NCBI GenBank assembly: GCA_037957365.1 | Contig: JARHVA010005358.1 | Location: 1,053,501-1,117,500, forward strand | From: Torreya grandis | Lineage: Eukaryota; Streptophyta; Pinopsida; Cupressales; Taxaceae | Direction: 5' to 3' | Length of the DNA stretch: 64,000 nucleotides | Shown here: positions 34,046 to 48,320 of the stretch, in pieces | Layout: the number at the start of each line of letters is the position of its first letter | Numbering within the stretch: position 1 is the first letter of the stretch | The notes under the pieces: generated by a model | Told to the model about the DNA's origin: nothing | The model's database searches: none | The model's input: only the letters and a program-made list of their open reading frames with translations | Made by a program: the position numbers and the translations under genes

Positions 34046-34560
34046 CTTTTAGGAATGGATACCCTTTCAAGGTTACTTCATATTTTCTCTCATTCTTGTC
34101 ATCTATCATTACCATGAAAATTTGAGCTCCCTTCCTTCTCTCCTTTTTCATCTGCATAACTGATATGGTTTCTACTCTTATGGGCCTATGACCCCCTTAA
34201 ATCATGACCCATCTCCCCTCATCACTGTAACACCTAATCAAATTGATATAATAGCCTATTTTATCTTGGTGCTTAGTGAGCCAAATTATCCCTAGAATTA
34301 CATCATAGGATCTTAAGGGTTTTAGAAATAGGTCTAAGCTTGTCTCAAAATATAAAAATTGTATTACTGCCTTGGGTAGACATTGAGACACTTCCTTGAC
34401 TGCCTTATTGCCATACTAGACCATCCATGATTAATTCATGTGATTCACTAGAAGAGACATTTTTATTATTAATTATGGAGAAATGAAACATTCTGATGAA
34501 CCAGTCTCTATGAGAATTGAAATGGGTTTACCCAATAATATACCTGTAGATTCAACTAGT
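33948..34560 (-). pseudogene. Gypsy protease remnant and linker
   Basis: The minus strand shows ISILIETGSSECFIS near 34480-34515, matching the retropepsin active-site pattern L-I-D-S-G-S-T/S with Asp changed to Glu. It is followed at 34197-34391 by LRSYDVILGIIWLTKH, the conserved Y-D-V-I-L-G-M-D-W-L segment, and at 33948-34157 by the linker to RT. Stops separate the parts. The protease would process the Gag-Pol polyprotein. Confidence 0.82.
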
Positions 34561-34639
34561 ACATTCTAGTATCCATTTTGGTGATTCCTTACTATAGTAT
34601 TGATCCTTTGTTGTGGTCCCCTCTAAGGTTGACTATCCC

Positions 34640-36444
34640 TTATCTATCCCTACATCCTTGGGTTCTCTTGGGCAAAGTGATTTCCCCCATAAACAAAACA
34701 TCCTCTTGGCAAGCTTTCTAGTACTAGGTTCTTCAGGGCATCACCAGAAATCCATGGAGGGTACATTGGGAAATTATAATTCCTTTGATCATTCCTATTA
34801 TTATCTCCTACCCTATTGTATTATATTCTAAAATTATTAATTTGGTTTTTATTTTTTGGGGGTGCTCTGCCTATTTGATTTGTTCTTGGGTTTTTATCCA
34901 CAACTTACTCTCTCCTAAAATCTGGTTTCTTTGTGAAGGCTCTGTTTCTATCATTGTTAAAGTTTTGTCTTGATACAACTAGTGCCTGTAATTTCCATTC
35001 CTATTTGAGGTATTTTTATATAATTTTTTTCCTATTCTCAGGGTCGTGCATATCTACATTCACTCCTATGTTTGCATTCAATCCTATGATGAACTTTCTA
35101 GTTTGACCTCTTTCATCCTTATAGTACATGGGCACATACTTAAGTGATTTGGTGAATCTATCCCAATACTATTGGAATAACATGCCTCCCTGCCTTAGGT
35201 TGTGAAATTTAGTCATCTTCACATCAAATAATAACTGGGGTAACCATCTCTTCCTAAAATGGTGGTCAAACTAATCCCAAGTCAATATTTCCTTGGTTAT
35301 TCTATTTAATTCCTTTGTGTTAGTCCACTAGCTAGCTACCTCTCCTACCAGTTGTTAGGATCTCCATTACACCTTATTTACATTGTTATAGCTTCTCAAG
35401 TCAAAGTACTTCTCTATCTCATTTAACCAATTTTTAGCTCCTTCACCTAACTGTTTCCCATCAAACATAGGGGGTAAAATCTTCTTCAAATCCTTGCTTA
35501 GATAAAAAAATGAACTTCAATTCTTGGAGCTAAAACCTTTATTTCATTGATTGGTGGTGGATCTTCTTCAAATAGGTTATCAAGGTTAGGTTCCATTATG
35601 TTTTCTATATTTTCTTGCCTTGACTTAAGATCGTTAATCACCTGCTCAAGTGAGTTTGTTTTATCTCTTTGCTTGTTCAATAAATTGATGAGGGCATCTA
35701 TCCATGGTTCTCTATTTTATGGAACCTATTGTTCAACATTTTAATTGTTGGGTTCTATGTATCTCATATTTTCCCTTTGATTCCTAGTTGATCATCTAAG
35801 TCTTGCAATTTGGTTTCCTGAGAGAAATAACACAATGCCTTAAGTTTTCATTCAAGATAATTGATATCATAACTCTATTTTGGATAACTTTGATTTTCTC
35901 ACACATTATATTACTGATCACAGTCACACATAGGATTGACAAAAAGTAATCATTTGATAATCTCATTCATCTTTTTATTACATAAAGTTATTAGCTTTAT
36001 AAAGGATAAGATTTATGACTATAAAATATAGATGTTTGTATAACATTGATTCAAAATTCTTCTAAATAAAATCTTCATAATCCAATTCCATTTCTTTGAT
36101 AACTTCATCTTCTAAGTGAACCACATATCGGTGGCATCATTTGTATTCCTTACATACTTTAGGGCATAAGAACCTTTTCTAATTAGAAAATATTTTATTT
36201 TTTAGGGCCTCTTAAATGGACATTTGACTATAGGTTCAATCATAGCTAGTTTTATTTTAACTATCTCCACTTTCAATGGTTTGAGTTTATTCAGGATTAC
36301 AACTATTGTTTCTGAGTAAGAAGTGTAAATGGGTTCTTTCGAAGTGGAGGGAAGTTCCATTTTTTCCTTGTTCTTTTTTCCTTCTCCTTTTCCTTTCGTT
36401 GAAGTTTTTTTATGAACCATATCTAAACAAAAAAAATTAATCAA
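34640..36444 (-). pseudogene. Gypsy gag remnant
   Basis: The open N-terminal piece (36202-36444) is lysine-rich (KKTSTKGKGEGKKNKEK) and begins about 110 bases inside the PBS. The central part (35498-35680 and further left) reads in several frames, with a gag-like KFHNLRQGGM, then RFTKSLKYVPMYYKDE segment around 35120-35220, as in retrotransposon gag domains. Near 34670-34710 it ends in GCFVYGGNHFAQRNP, a zinc knuckle that has lost its second and fourth metal ligands. Many stops. Confidence 0.75.
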
Positions 36445-36550
36445 ATTAGTTTCTCATAATTTTTAATTTTATCCCTAAATTATCATCAATAATTAATCTT
36501 TTACTAAGCGTAGGTCATAGTAGGCTTAAGGCCTAACTTTCGAATCTAAG

Positions 36551-36561
36551 ATCTGATACCA
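36551..36561 (-). other. Gypsy primer-binding site (tRNA-iMet type)
   Basis: The minus strand reads TGGTATCAGAT, matching the canonical start of the tRNA-iMet-complementary PBS, three bases inside the 5' LTR. It sets the element's orientation as minus. Confidence 0.88.
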
Positions 36562-36564
36562 CAA

Positions 36565-39500
36565 TATAGGGACCATATACTATCCTAGAACACATTTTTT
36601 TTATTTAATTAATGATTGTATATGAATATAACTTGGGTATACTTTATTCTATTTGATATCCTTTGCGAAATGAACAAGCATCTAACTATACAAGTGAGGC
36701 AACCCTTTGTCAAATAGGCAAACATCTAACCATACGAGTTAGGAATTATTTTACAAATTGGCAAGCATCTAACCATATGGGTTAGGAATTACTTTACCAA
36801 ATAGGAAAACATCTAACCAAATGGGTTAGGTATCTACACATGAGTAGCTTATGCTCTAGCTAGGGACTTGATTCATCAGGATCAATCAAATATTGAGTCA
36901 TTCACTATTCATCACTCATCTCTAATGGATAAGCATCAAGGAATCCATGATAGGAGTATAAAACATATAATAAATAGTCACATATTGCCTCTAAATTTGG
37001 CCACTGGGATCTTTTAAATTATATTGTAGAGTTCTTATCTTTGTTTTGTTTATCTAAACCTGGGTCTTATTATAATTATCTTATCTTTTTATTTAACTTT
37101 AATCTTATTTATCACACAATCCCAACCTCATCCTAATCACCTACATATTAGAAGCATCCTTCACTTCCCAGACTACCTATATAACTATTTTTTAATAGGA
37201 TCAAGGTGTAGTATGTATGTAGTTTTGTTCTCTATTATAAGTTTTATGTGAACTATAGATTTGGGTATGTATCCCTTTCTAAGTCCCATTTACACAAATA
37301 ATTCCTCTATGATTTATACCCAAATGGGAATGTAAAAGTATCAGATTAAGTGATTGAATACTTGTTTAACTAAACTATCGCTAAATCTTAACAAGAAGTA
37401 GAAATAAACATTTTCAATCTACATCCCCCTTTTTAATATTAATTTACATCAGCGATGTTCTTGATCCTTTCTTTAGACAACCTAACCCATATAATTACTA
37501 TTTCTAAAGTTTCATTATCTGAGATCCATATGGTTGGTGGTTTCTTGATAATAACTAGTTTGACATTCTCAATCTTGGTTTTTATAGCTCTTTTTTAGTG
37601 GTATCGAGTTTTGAGTAAGAAACGTAATTTCTCTATTTTGTTTCATAATTTCACAATTCAAAATGTTTTATGGTAGTCAAAGTCATTTTCTTATCTTAAT
37701 TAGTGTTATTCACCAAGAGGTATTATCCCACTCCTTGGTCTTAATGATAGGAAATAGCCATTATTTCTCCCTAATAATTTATAAGGATGATGTCCAGATG
37801 TCATTGTTTTAACTATGTTAGGTGATGGATGTAATAGCTCAAGCATGATGGCATTATATGTAAATGTGAGCCAGAGGCACCACTTATACTGAATGTTACG
37901 TAGTTTTGTTTAACATTAAATTCTTTATCTAAGTTTGAGATTTGAAAAGTAAATAATACTTGAAATAAATTAATGTATCATATTTCAAAAGAAAATTATT
38001 GATTAGGAAAGTAGAAACATAATGTATAACATGATCTTCTAGTTTAGTTCTTATGTCAGTTTTCAACAATGTTATTTTTGACAATTATATCCTTAGTAAA
38101 CTTTTTTAAAAGATAATTTGTACACAAGGAGTTTAAGAATGTGATATTGAACTTGAATTTAATTTTATATAAATCTCTTTATACATTTTAAAGGAGGGTT
38201 TAAAAATTAAGGGATCAACCCTAGAATGAAGAATAGTTATTATGTTATTTTTAATGATAATAAATGAGAAATTTCAATTCCAATATAGAATGAAACAAAA
38301 AAAATAGATTTTTCCAACTGTGAAAATATAAATATAAAAAATTTAATAATTTTCCACATACTTAAGTATAAAATTGATTATAATGAATCTCTAAGGAATT
38401 TGTTGAAACATTGAAAAAGAAATAACTTTTATTTATACCTCTATGAAATTGAGAATTATTTTTAAACATAAGATATGTTAGAATATCATTTAATTATAAC
38501 TATGGAATTGAAATTTATTTCTTTACATAACATATCATAAAATTGTTTGGAATATTCTTCTAATAAATAAAAAAATTAAACTTATTCTAAGTAACATGAT
38601 GACAATTTTTTATATATTATCATTCTAATTATAAAAAAAGAAAAATGATTTTCCAACATTAGACATCAATGATCAATATTTTCTCTACAAGGAAAAATTT
38701 AATATCATCAAATAGCTTAATAAACATAGATCTTCATAAGAAAAATATCAAAACTAAGCCAACAATATTTCTTCTAAAAGGCATAAATACTTTCAATCCA
38801 ATTTGAAAAATAAATCTATTTCGTGAAAAACTATTTTGAAAATCAAATAAAGGATTAGATTGATACCTTTCCACTCAAGTCTCAATAAACAATGGACTCA
38901 TCATGTTTCTTCTTTCCTTTTCATGCTAAGTTGTGCCTAAATATTTCTATTGATAATGTTGAGGGGTTTTTTGAGCTCATTAGAATCCTTGACTAAAATG
39001 GAATGTGGTTCCACTTGAATTGAAATAATTGAGATAAAGGTATGGTGGTGGTGTTTTTTTCATGGACATGTAGATAACAAGGATTGTGTGGAGGTAATGA
39101 AGTAGGTGAAGATTCCCTTCACTTCTATTCTTTTCAAACCATTGATCCCTTTTCCCTTTGTCACGTTGATCCTCCCTTTTTCAAAGTGTCCCTCCTTTTA
39201 CTTCTACTTAGATGTCTATTCCATTTCCTTCCTACTACTCTTACAATGTTGGTCGATCCTTCTCTTTAAAGCGTCGATCTCCTCTTTCGAGCATTCATTC
39301 TTCTCCTCCTCAAAGCATTGATTATCCTCCATAAATTGTTGATCCTAATCTAAATTTATATCTTTCTTCATCGGATGTTCTCCTCACTTCACTGTTTCTT
39401 ATTAGATTTTTTCTTCATCAATAGTTTCTAACTATTCTTTATGTGGTTGATGTGGTAGCGATTTCATCCCTTCATATGGCCGTAACATATGTTAAAGTGG

Positions 39501-40247
39501 GAGAAGGTGGAGTGGGTTACTCCAAACTAAAATAATAGTCATTTTAGAACTAAAATTTAATAATTATCCCCCCCCCCCACGTGGTGTGGTAAAAGGGTCA
39601 GTTAAAACAAGTTATCAAATATGCATGCATGGTGGATTTAGTATCAAGGGTGAGGGATTAAAAAATTCTTATTTTTTAATTATTTGTTAATTATAAGCTA
39701 AATATAGTTAGTAAACTTTAAAATTATTTACAAAAAAAATAATTAATAATCTAAAAATTATACATGAAAGATATGATTTATTTGTAAGTTCTAGAATTCA
39801 AATAAAATAGTTACTTTTATTAAAATAAAATAGCCTTTGACATATTTATCTGATATTATCGAATAGATAATATTCTTCTCTAATATTAAATTCATTCATT
39901 AGTTATATTTTTGCAAAGAGAGTAATGGAAAAGAATAAATGTTCATCTCATTAAATTTTCCCTCATTCATAATTGTAAATTATGAAAACATTGTTTATAT
40001 TTCTACGTAAATAAAAAAACTAAAATAATTTTAACGATTTGATTTCATAACTTTAGGAATTTGCAACTGAAAATAAATCATACCTTACTTTTTTGTGAAA
40101 TCTTGTCGATGACCTGATAGCTCTTTGAAATCAACAAAATTTAAGTTAACTTAAAAATCAACTCATCCTGGCATAAATACTAAATGAAGTCTAAAACAAC
40201 ATAAAGTATGAGCACGAGTCCAGAGTGCGGGAAGAGAGGTCATGACA
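36565..40247 (-). repeat. Gypsy 5' LTR (right on the plus strand)
   Basis: Colinear partner of 28699-32341, starting TATAGGGACCATAT and ending near GTCATGACA. It contains the same 44-base four-unit array (36665-36840) and a run of ten C at about 39569-39578. Open frames at 39084-39321 are not supported as genes. Confidence 0.87.
36665..36840. repeat. 44-base tandem repeat inside the Gypsy 5' LTR, four units
   Basis: Units start at about 36665, 36709, 36753 and 36797, each with an AAAT start and an AAGCATCTAACCATA-like core. It matches the array at 28801-28976 in number and period. Confidence 0.88.
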
Positions 40248-40690
40248 TGAACCTCTCTGTAATTCCTTAGAAAGGAAGCATCAATACTAAAGTGAACTAC
40301 CAAGGGGAAATATGGTTGCACCTACACACATGTGTACTCATTCATGTCTATCTTTTCTTTGAAGTGTTTCAATTATTCAATTTTTATATTATATTCACTA
40401 ATTACATTGTGACATGCTCTTGGTTTTAGGTAATATGGAAACATCAAATTTAAATATGGCTTAGTTCAAAATAAGGTGTGTTGTTCACACCAAGGTAATC
40501 CTTTCATTTCCTTTAATCTAGTAATTTCATTCTTATGCATCACTACATTAAAAGGGGGTAAATTTATATGCTAAATAAGGATGTTACATGGTAAATTATT
40601 CTTATATACTTTCAAAATATTACTTGTTGATTAATTCTTCATTTTATTACTTTTTAACTACTGTAAGGATCGTGTTCAATATCTTTTTAG
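40248..40690 (+). mobile_element. Continuation of the interrupted left LTR-like sequence
   Basis: GAACCTCTCTG at 40249, AGGAAGCAT, ATGCTCTTGGTT near 40413, TTTCCTTTAA...TAGTAATTTCAT near 40508 and a TTCTTATATACTT phrase near 40600 recur in order at about 49325-49600. The match fades after about 40690 (49690). Confidence 0.6.
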
Positions 40691-43600
40691 GCCTAAATTC
40701 TTATCATATATGTTAACCCTTATATTTTGATTACCTAAATCACTTATCACCCATAGTATGCTTAAAATTTTATATATATCTTAAATTAATAGTTATATAT
40801 CTTTACCAATTATCTATCCTCTAGGACACTAACATCCAAACTAAGACACTCTTGTCTCAGGTTTGATGCTATTGTATGTACCTCATAAACAATCAAATTT
40901 TAAAATATTTAGAGATGTTTGGGTCAAACTAATGTTATTAATTATCATTATCATGAGAAAATATACAAATGTGTGGTATAAATACAAATCAAATACCATT
41001 CATTATAAACATCTATAAATTACCAAGCAAGTACCTATCAAGATCATTTAATCATTCACACAACAAAGTCTATTTAACCATTCTTCCCTAGTCAAAATAA
41101 ATCATTGGAGAAGTCTTATTAAAGGTTTGAGTAGTTTAAATATCAGCCCATGAGAAATATTTTCAAATTTACAAGGTATATCATTACATGTACTTGCATA
41201 TAGCATATTATACAATTATTCACACACAAGCCTGTATAAAGGGGAGAACTACATCAGACTGAGGCTCTCTTAAGAGTATTACCTATGTAGGAAATGATCA
41301 CTAATAAAGGGGTTTTTAAGGTTATATTTATTTCACTTAAGCTATTAACCCCTATTTTTCAAGGTGGAATTCCATAAATTGGCAGACTTAGCATTTTAAG
41401 GTACATACTGATACATATAACCTATGCACACAAATCTCACAAATAATATTTAAGGTGATAGAGAACCCTAAAATGTGAATTTGTAATTTATAAAAAAAAA
41501 ATGTTTTCTTTTTATGACTGAAGCATTGGCACTCATGTCCCTATTTCTATGGTAGTTTCCACACTAATAGAGATTTGTTTACAGGATTTGATGAATCAAA
41601 ACTGAGTATCATCTTGAATATTTATGTACCTGAACTTCCCAGATTTTATTGTGCATCATTAAATAAGCTAAGTATAATTACTTATTAAATTTTAACAAAT
41701 CAAATTATTTTTTGGCATTTCACTTTTTATATTTAGCATATTTCCATAATTCAGCATTGTATCATAATATATTGTGAATCTAGATTATTTAATTGGTCTC
41801 ATTCTAGAATAGTTTATTCTTTAGTTGATAAGGATGTTATTCTTACCATTATTTACAGAAGGGTTAAACAAAACATAATATTATATAGATAATGAATACA
41901 TGTAATGAATTATATACTATCTATTATACATCCATGTGTGAAGTTTATACATGAAGTACATGCTTATATATGCCCTGCAAATAATAAACATTTAAAGAAT
42001 GTAAAATAGAAAATACTAGTAATAGATGTCATTCAAAACTAGATGAATTTAAATATACTCTAATACCTCTATCACATATGATACCACTACAACATATAAA
42101 TACTTATGAAATTATTGAATTAAGAAATAATAATGAGTTAATTACATCAAGTGAACAACATATCATGCAAGACATATAAGAAGAAAAGATACAATATGTT
42201 CCTTTAGTAGTTAACTCATGGAATTTAGACAAGATATTAATTAAAAATATACTATTGGTTATACTAACATTAAATTTCCAATGAATATAGATGATTATTT
42301 GTGTAGTCTCAATTTTAGACTTATTGATCTAATTGAATACCATGATGATTCAAAATCGGGAAGAAAAATTAAATTGGACAAATGAAAAGAATATCTTCCT
42401 AGAAAATATAAATATGATATTAAAAACACTTATTCAAATATAAGTTTACAACCAAATCCTTCAATTTTAATTACTCCACTAAGATAATTATTTTAAAATC
42501 CAGCTTAACTAGAGAACAAGAGACATAACATATTACACAATACTCTTAGAGTCACACCCAATATTTATGAAATATTTGATATACAATATAAATATAATGA
42601 ATAAATAACTATTTAAAATATTCTATATTATCAATTCTCAAGATAAACCAATTATTATAATATGAAAGCTATTTGATAATAATTTGATTGTTTTATCTAT
42701 TAATGTGCAAAGAATGCATAACTAGTCAAACTATCAAAAAAGGAGACAATATTATTCTTATCATCATAGAATGGGGAATCACATATAAAATTATTGGGAA
42801 TTATAAATTAAAATATTTAAATATAAAATCATTAGCATAATACTATAGATACATGATGAAAGGATATTCACAAATATTGTAGTATCATAATCTATTGATT
42901 ACTTTATCTTATTAGATCCTTGAAGAATATAGTTCACATATCTACCGAAACCTTTTAATTATTTATTAAAAAATACTTAATTATAACCTCATATCATCCA
43001 TCCCAAAAAATAGGTTGATATGAGTAAGCCTCAATCTAAGGGATTTGATAATAAGGTATATTAAGATTATTGTAGATGCAAAAGACATTCAACAAAATGA
43101 TGAATTATATTATGATATAATATACAATAATTTATCTATATTAATAATATTGAGATCCATTATGGTTGTAAAATCATTCATGATGTTGTGGCATAATTTA
43201 TCCCCTTTAATCCATAAATGGTTCCATAATGAATTAAAACACAATTTATATATACAACATAATTTAAAAGTTATTATGGCTATTAAAATTGAGTGAAATA
43301 TACACATTCATGATGATTATGATAGTGAATATGGTTATCATGCAACATATGATAAATTTTCTAATTATGTCATCAATATAGATGTTGATCTTCTCCCATG
43401 ACATATAAATTGCACAGTCATAGACCTAGAAATCATCTATGGATATCACGCAAATGGGATCATTGGTTAGTATTGCATATCATCATAAAAATATTAGAAA
43501 AATATAATAAAATTAAAATATTAAAAAAATAAAAAACCATGACCTATGGATGACATGTGTTATTTTTTTACATGATTGATTTATGTTTTATTGTATACAA

Positions 43601-46600
43601 TACATTTTATATCTAGTTTTTTATATGCACATATATTTCACAATCTACATGAGTGATATGCAGGAAATACATGTTTCATATGAGATTAACACACAACTGT
43701 ATGGCATCCCTTCACTCAAGAGCTACCTTCCTACTTTATGGGCATGTTCTTATTAGGAACATCTTTCTACTTTACATTGGTTTTCACATTATCTGACTAT
43801 TTCCATTACTCATAGTACACTACTTTACACTAATTATGGATGAATTTATTTTACTCATATTACTTGTAGTTGTAAAAGATGGATTTTTTAATGATGCAAA
43901 TAATATACAAATTAATATTTTGAGTGAGGGTAATTTTTTTTATTTTTAAAATACAATTAAAAAAAAATTAAAATGGTATATTGATGATATTGAAGACATG
44001 GACTGTTCAGTAGATTCTCATGAAGGGGTATCCATTTTTTCCTTAGGGATGAAATCTTACAAAAAGATGAGTGTTTTTTTCTAAGAATATTATGGATGAT
44101 CATATAGGTCAGGGGGATTGATGTTCATGATGATTATCAAGGAATTGAGAGAGAGGATGTCATTAAATATTTGGGTTTATGTACAATTAAGGTTCTAAAT
44201 AAAATCCTGGAATTTTTTATTTTACATAAGATAGAGGAAGATGATAATTCTAGAATTAAGAATTGAAGAGTTATTCCAAGTGAATTGGATGATTATAAAG
44301 CCAATATTTTTATGGATTTACCCTTGGTTGTAATTTGAATATGTGTAAGGATCTTGTGAATTCATTTATAAAAATATTTCAAAATTAAAATTATCTAGGT
44401 AAGGTAAATGATTTTAATTCTATTATGTTTTTTGAAAGAAGTCTTATTCATTTAAAAGATCAAGAACCAATAAAATTGGATTTCTAGTGGGGAAGTGAAT
44501 TTATTCAAATTTATATGCATGATATTTTGAAAGCTAAAGATTTATTTTTAGCTTCTTTTGGATAGTTCGAAAAAGATTGTTAAAATTAATGTGGAGTGTT
44601 AGAATCCTTGTTTAAAAATCCTAACTAAAGCTATAAATTATTCCATTATCTATTTTTTGAGAATAAAGTATCATCTTTGGATTGATGATATATTTATTTT
44701 TGTGATATATTTGGTGTAAAATACTTTTTTTTCAAATTATTAAATCTTTCAAAAATTGTCATGATTCCTGAAAATTAAAATGGGAGGATAATAATAAATT
44801 TTGGGTCATTCTTAATTTTGAAGTTAAGTATGGTCATTCTAATATAGTCTTTTTGATTTTCAATGAATCTTTAGGAAATATTGTTTGGGTTAATAAAAAT
44901 TTAATGTCTTCTTCATCTTCTTTATCACTTAATTATTTATTGTAATACCTAGATGATAAGTTAAAGGCATATCTTTACTCTAGTTTTTTTTTTTTAATTT
45001 TATATAAATAAGGGAACTGATATAAACTTTTAATACTCTAAGTTAGTTATATAAACACATGAATAGAAAAGAGATTATGTCTCATTAGTATGAAAAACAA
45101 GCATAAAATAATATCAAATCTAATTTATCAAGCGTGATCCTTGGATTGTGAAAGCCTTAAAGCAACAAAAATTGAACTAGAAATCTAAATAAGATGTTTA
45201 TACCTTGCATTTGGATATTCCATTCAATGTAAGCTCATATGAATGTTTGTACCTGAATGTAGAGATCGAAGTCCTTTAACATTGTCGTGGTACAAGATCC
45301 ATTAAACATTTCCCCAAGCACTCTATAGTATAGTTTATGAATCAATTGGAAGAGAATCGGTGAATCTTTTAAAAGGATTTTATACAAAATAACTTTGCAC
45401 AATAAAACTTATTTTATGGTCAATGGTGGACTTTATATTTATAGGTTTGGCAAAGTGATGAGGACCATCTGTCTCAAGATTACAATTAAGGGCCCAAGAT
45501 AATTCAATTTTGGTGGATCAAAGGCACTCTATTTTGAAGTTAATATTACAAATAATAGGTATGGCTCAACATTACTAATATTTTTTATATTTATGTTAAT
45601 ATTTTAGTTTCTTGACTATGTGATAGATGATGTCATGATATGTCACTTTTTATATATTTTTTTAAATTTAAAATTTTCATAATTATGTATTCCTCTAATT
45701 TCCAAGAATTTTTCACTTAATATTTTAATTGAATTTACTTAGTTATGTAATTTTAATTAGTATTTTGTCAATTCATAGAATTTAATAAATTATCATGCGC
45801 AAATGGTTGAAAATCTTAATTTATTAGGTCATAATTTTAATTGAGATAAGATAAAGGAAGGTGATGATTTCATATAGTTAATTACCTCAATTAAAGATGC
45901 CTCAATATGCTTCATAAATTGCATGGGATATATGCAGATCAATTAGAGCATTTTAGTGGTATTTGGTCAAGTTTGTGTGTTATTATGGAACATTTTTCTG
46001 ACCTAAAATTTAGACACAGCAAGGGTCAAAATTAGATGTATACATTTTACCCCTATTTTAAAGGTCATGACAAGACATTCGTATGAAGTAACAAATTTTC
46101 AAAGAATAAAAAAGGTCACTTAAAATAATCAAAATTAAAAAAATTGATTTGCTTTCCACATTTTTTTGAACTTACTTGATTTACAAAAAAATGAGGTAAA
46201 ACAAATGACCCAAATAGCATTTGGGAGTTTCATGATGCCTCTTTAAAGGTAGGGTAGAAAAATTATTTTTTATTGATAAACCCTCAAACAAAGGAATATG
46301 ATATGTGCTTTAATAGAAGAGGCTAAAAAATGGATTAATTTGAAGAAAATGGGATGAATAGGAGATAAAGGAGCCAAAGACAAACCTCATGTGAAGAATA
46401 ATGGAATAAAAATAGGGCCAAGGGAACATTTAAAATTTTGGATATAAAATTACCTCTAGGGGTGAAAATTATTCATTTTCACTCTCACTCTATAGAAATC
46501 TGGAGCTCTAGTTTTTTATATGAGAAGATCAAAAAAATGGCCCACATCCCACACCATACACATCTTGGAGACCATTTATGAGATTACTATAGACTTGAAA

Positions 46601-46800
46601 GGAGCATGGCATCAGTAAATAAGGTTTATTTCAAACCAAGCTATATGGTTAATCCTACAGAACCTAAAAAACAATCAAAATAGTTAATGTAGTATCCCAA
46701 CAGGTTAATCAATTCATCTTATCCAATGTACCTAAGATATAATTTACACAATTAACTGAATATCTAGTTTAGATACTTATATATATTTTGAAGTGTCATC
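40691..46800 (+). other. Very AT-rich interior of the plus-strand Gypsy relic, no recognisable domain
   Basis: It lies between the LTR-like sequences and upstream of the protease remnant, where gag would be expected. Open readings such as 43045-43296 and the frame pieces around 44320-44560 (NSIMFFERSLIHLKDQEPIK) look coding-like but match no family that I know. No zinc knuckle is visible. Part may be later inserted sequence. Confidence 0.4.
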
Positions 46801-47220
46801 TTATATCTCTCCCTCTTTTGATAGAGGTTGATTCAAAATCACATCTACTAAAAGGATATGATGTTAATGTAAATGTGACTATCACCAGGGCTATGGGATT
46901 TCTACAAATAAATTTATTACTTTGAAATTACATAAGATACAAGATCTTATTCATAACTAACATATTACCTTTGATGATCCTCAAAAGGATTTAGGATCAT
47001 AATTAGCTGACCATCAAAACTATAATATATTTAGTAATCCATTACAAGATCATTCTGAGAAAGATCTAGAAGTAAAAATGGCATATAATGTACATCCTCC
47101 TCAATATTATGGGTAATTATTCAATGATATTATTATAAAATATACACAAATAATACCTCATATGGTTTAGAGACCCTCTATTACATTTGGTGACAATGAA
47201 ATAATGGATGATGAATCAAA

Positions 47221-47645
47221 TCTTCATTCATTATTTATTCCAAAATCCTTTGATCATCAACCTATACATAATGTTATTATCCATAATGGTTCTAGTGAGA
47301 ATGTGTGTAACATGATTTTAGTTATAGATTTGGCATACACACATTATTATGTATACCCTTTGAAAAAAAAGGGTACATAATTTGATGGGACATGACAACA
47401 TGTTATTAGTGAGATTGATTTACCTTTATAAACTAGTACAATACATGCCGTCACTACCTTTTCATTTATACCATATACAAGAGTATCTAATTTGTTATTG
47501 AGACAACCTTGGATACATAAAATCCAAATAATACCTTCCATAATGCATGGGTGTATTAAATACATTCATACCAATAGGGTAATCATAGTTTTTGAAATTA
47601 CATATAAACATCCACTTAAACAAAAAAAGTTTATTCCTAGATAAC
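47221..47645 (+). pseudogene. Retropepsin (Gypsy protease) remnant
   Basis: The plus-strand reading contains NVIIHNGSSENVCN at 47270-47311. It matches the plant Gypsy active-site pattern V-L-I-D-N-G-S-S-x-N-V with the catalytic Asp changed to His. It is followed by stops and then SNLLLRQPWIHKIQIIPSIM and an HGCIKYI-type stretch at about 47488-47560, matching the hallmark L-L-L-G-R-P-W-I-H...I-P-S-x-x-H-x-x-x-K-[FY]-I. Glycine in the L-G-R-P-W motif is replaced, giving LRQPW. No RT follows before the polypurine tract at about 48321, so the element is gag-pro only or has lost RT and integrase. Confidence 0.8.
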
Positions 47646-48320
47646 TAATTATATATGATGCTAAGGTCAATCATTCATAAAAGGATATTAAACATGGAAT
47701 CCCATTTCCTAGGCAACCCATACTTAAGAGACCATTTCACTAGAGATAGATAATGGATTCCACATAATCCTCATTTACACCTACACTATCTACTTAGGTC
47801 CTAAGAGAAAATAAACTTAAATTTACACATAGGAAATCATACATCACCAAAGAATGGGTTCTATGAATCCCTACTCCTTATATTACCTCTTCATGACCAA
47901 AAAGTATTATGAGACATATGTAGAGTACCACATATTCTATAATTGTAGATATGACACTTATATATGTTGCTTAGTACTATCACTAGTTTGATGTATCATT
48001 TATGTGTTTAGAAATACCTGTGAGAATACCTCATATGAGATCATATGATATACCTTTCTCATTTACAAACATCAAATATTATCTGAAAGAAAATTTAAAA
48101 AAACATTCAAATAATTCAAAAATATAGAAAATATTTAACATTCACATGTTTACTAGCTAGTTGGAATCTATGTTGTTTACTTTATTTTAATATATAGCAT
48201 AACATTTCTTTTCTACACACGTGTTTGTTTCATAGATCCCAGAGTGTGATACATGCATACACCAGACCCTTGATACTTTTACATATAGATGTTGTATCTT
48301 TCATATTTCCACATGAAAAA

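Larger units (their letters stand above)
28699..40247 (-). mobile_element. Ty3/Gypsy LTR retrotransposon, about 11.5 kb, internally deleted
   Basis: Two direct repeats of about 3.65 kb (28699-32341 and 36565-40247) flank a minus-strand internal region. This starts with a tRNA-iMet-type PBS and ends with a strong polypurine tract. Gag, protease, RT and integrase remains appear in the Gypsy order (integrase last). Comparison with 49.3 kb, where an uninterrupted relative of the flanks exists, shows CAAAC (28694-28698) and TGAAC (40248-40252) at the two edges against TTAAC in the empty copy, a plausible decayed target duplication. RT and integrase are fused by a deletion, and stops abound. It is a dead copy nested in an older element. 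Confidence 0.88.

Noticed and set aside
43045..43296. Possible small gene inside the plus-strand Gypsy relic
   Set aside because: AT-driven composition (Ile, Asn, Tyr) and no family resemblance; a minus-strand frame of similar length overlaps it.
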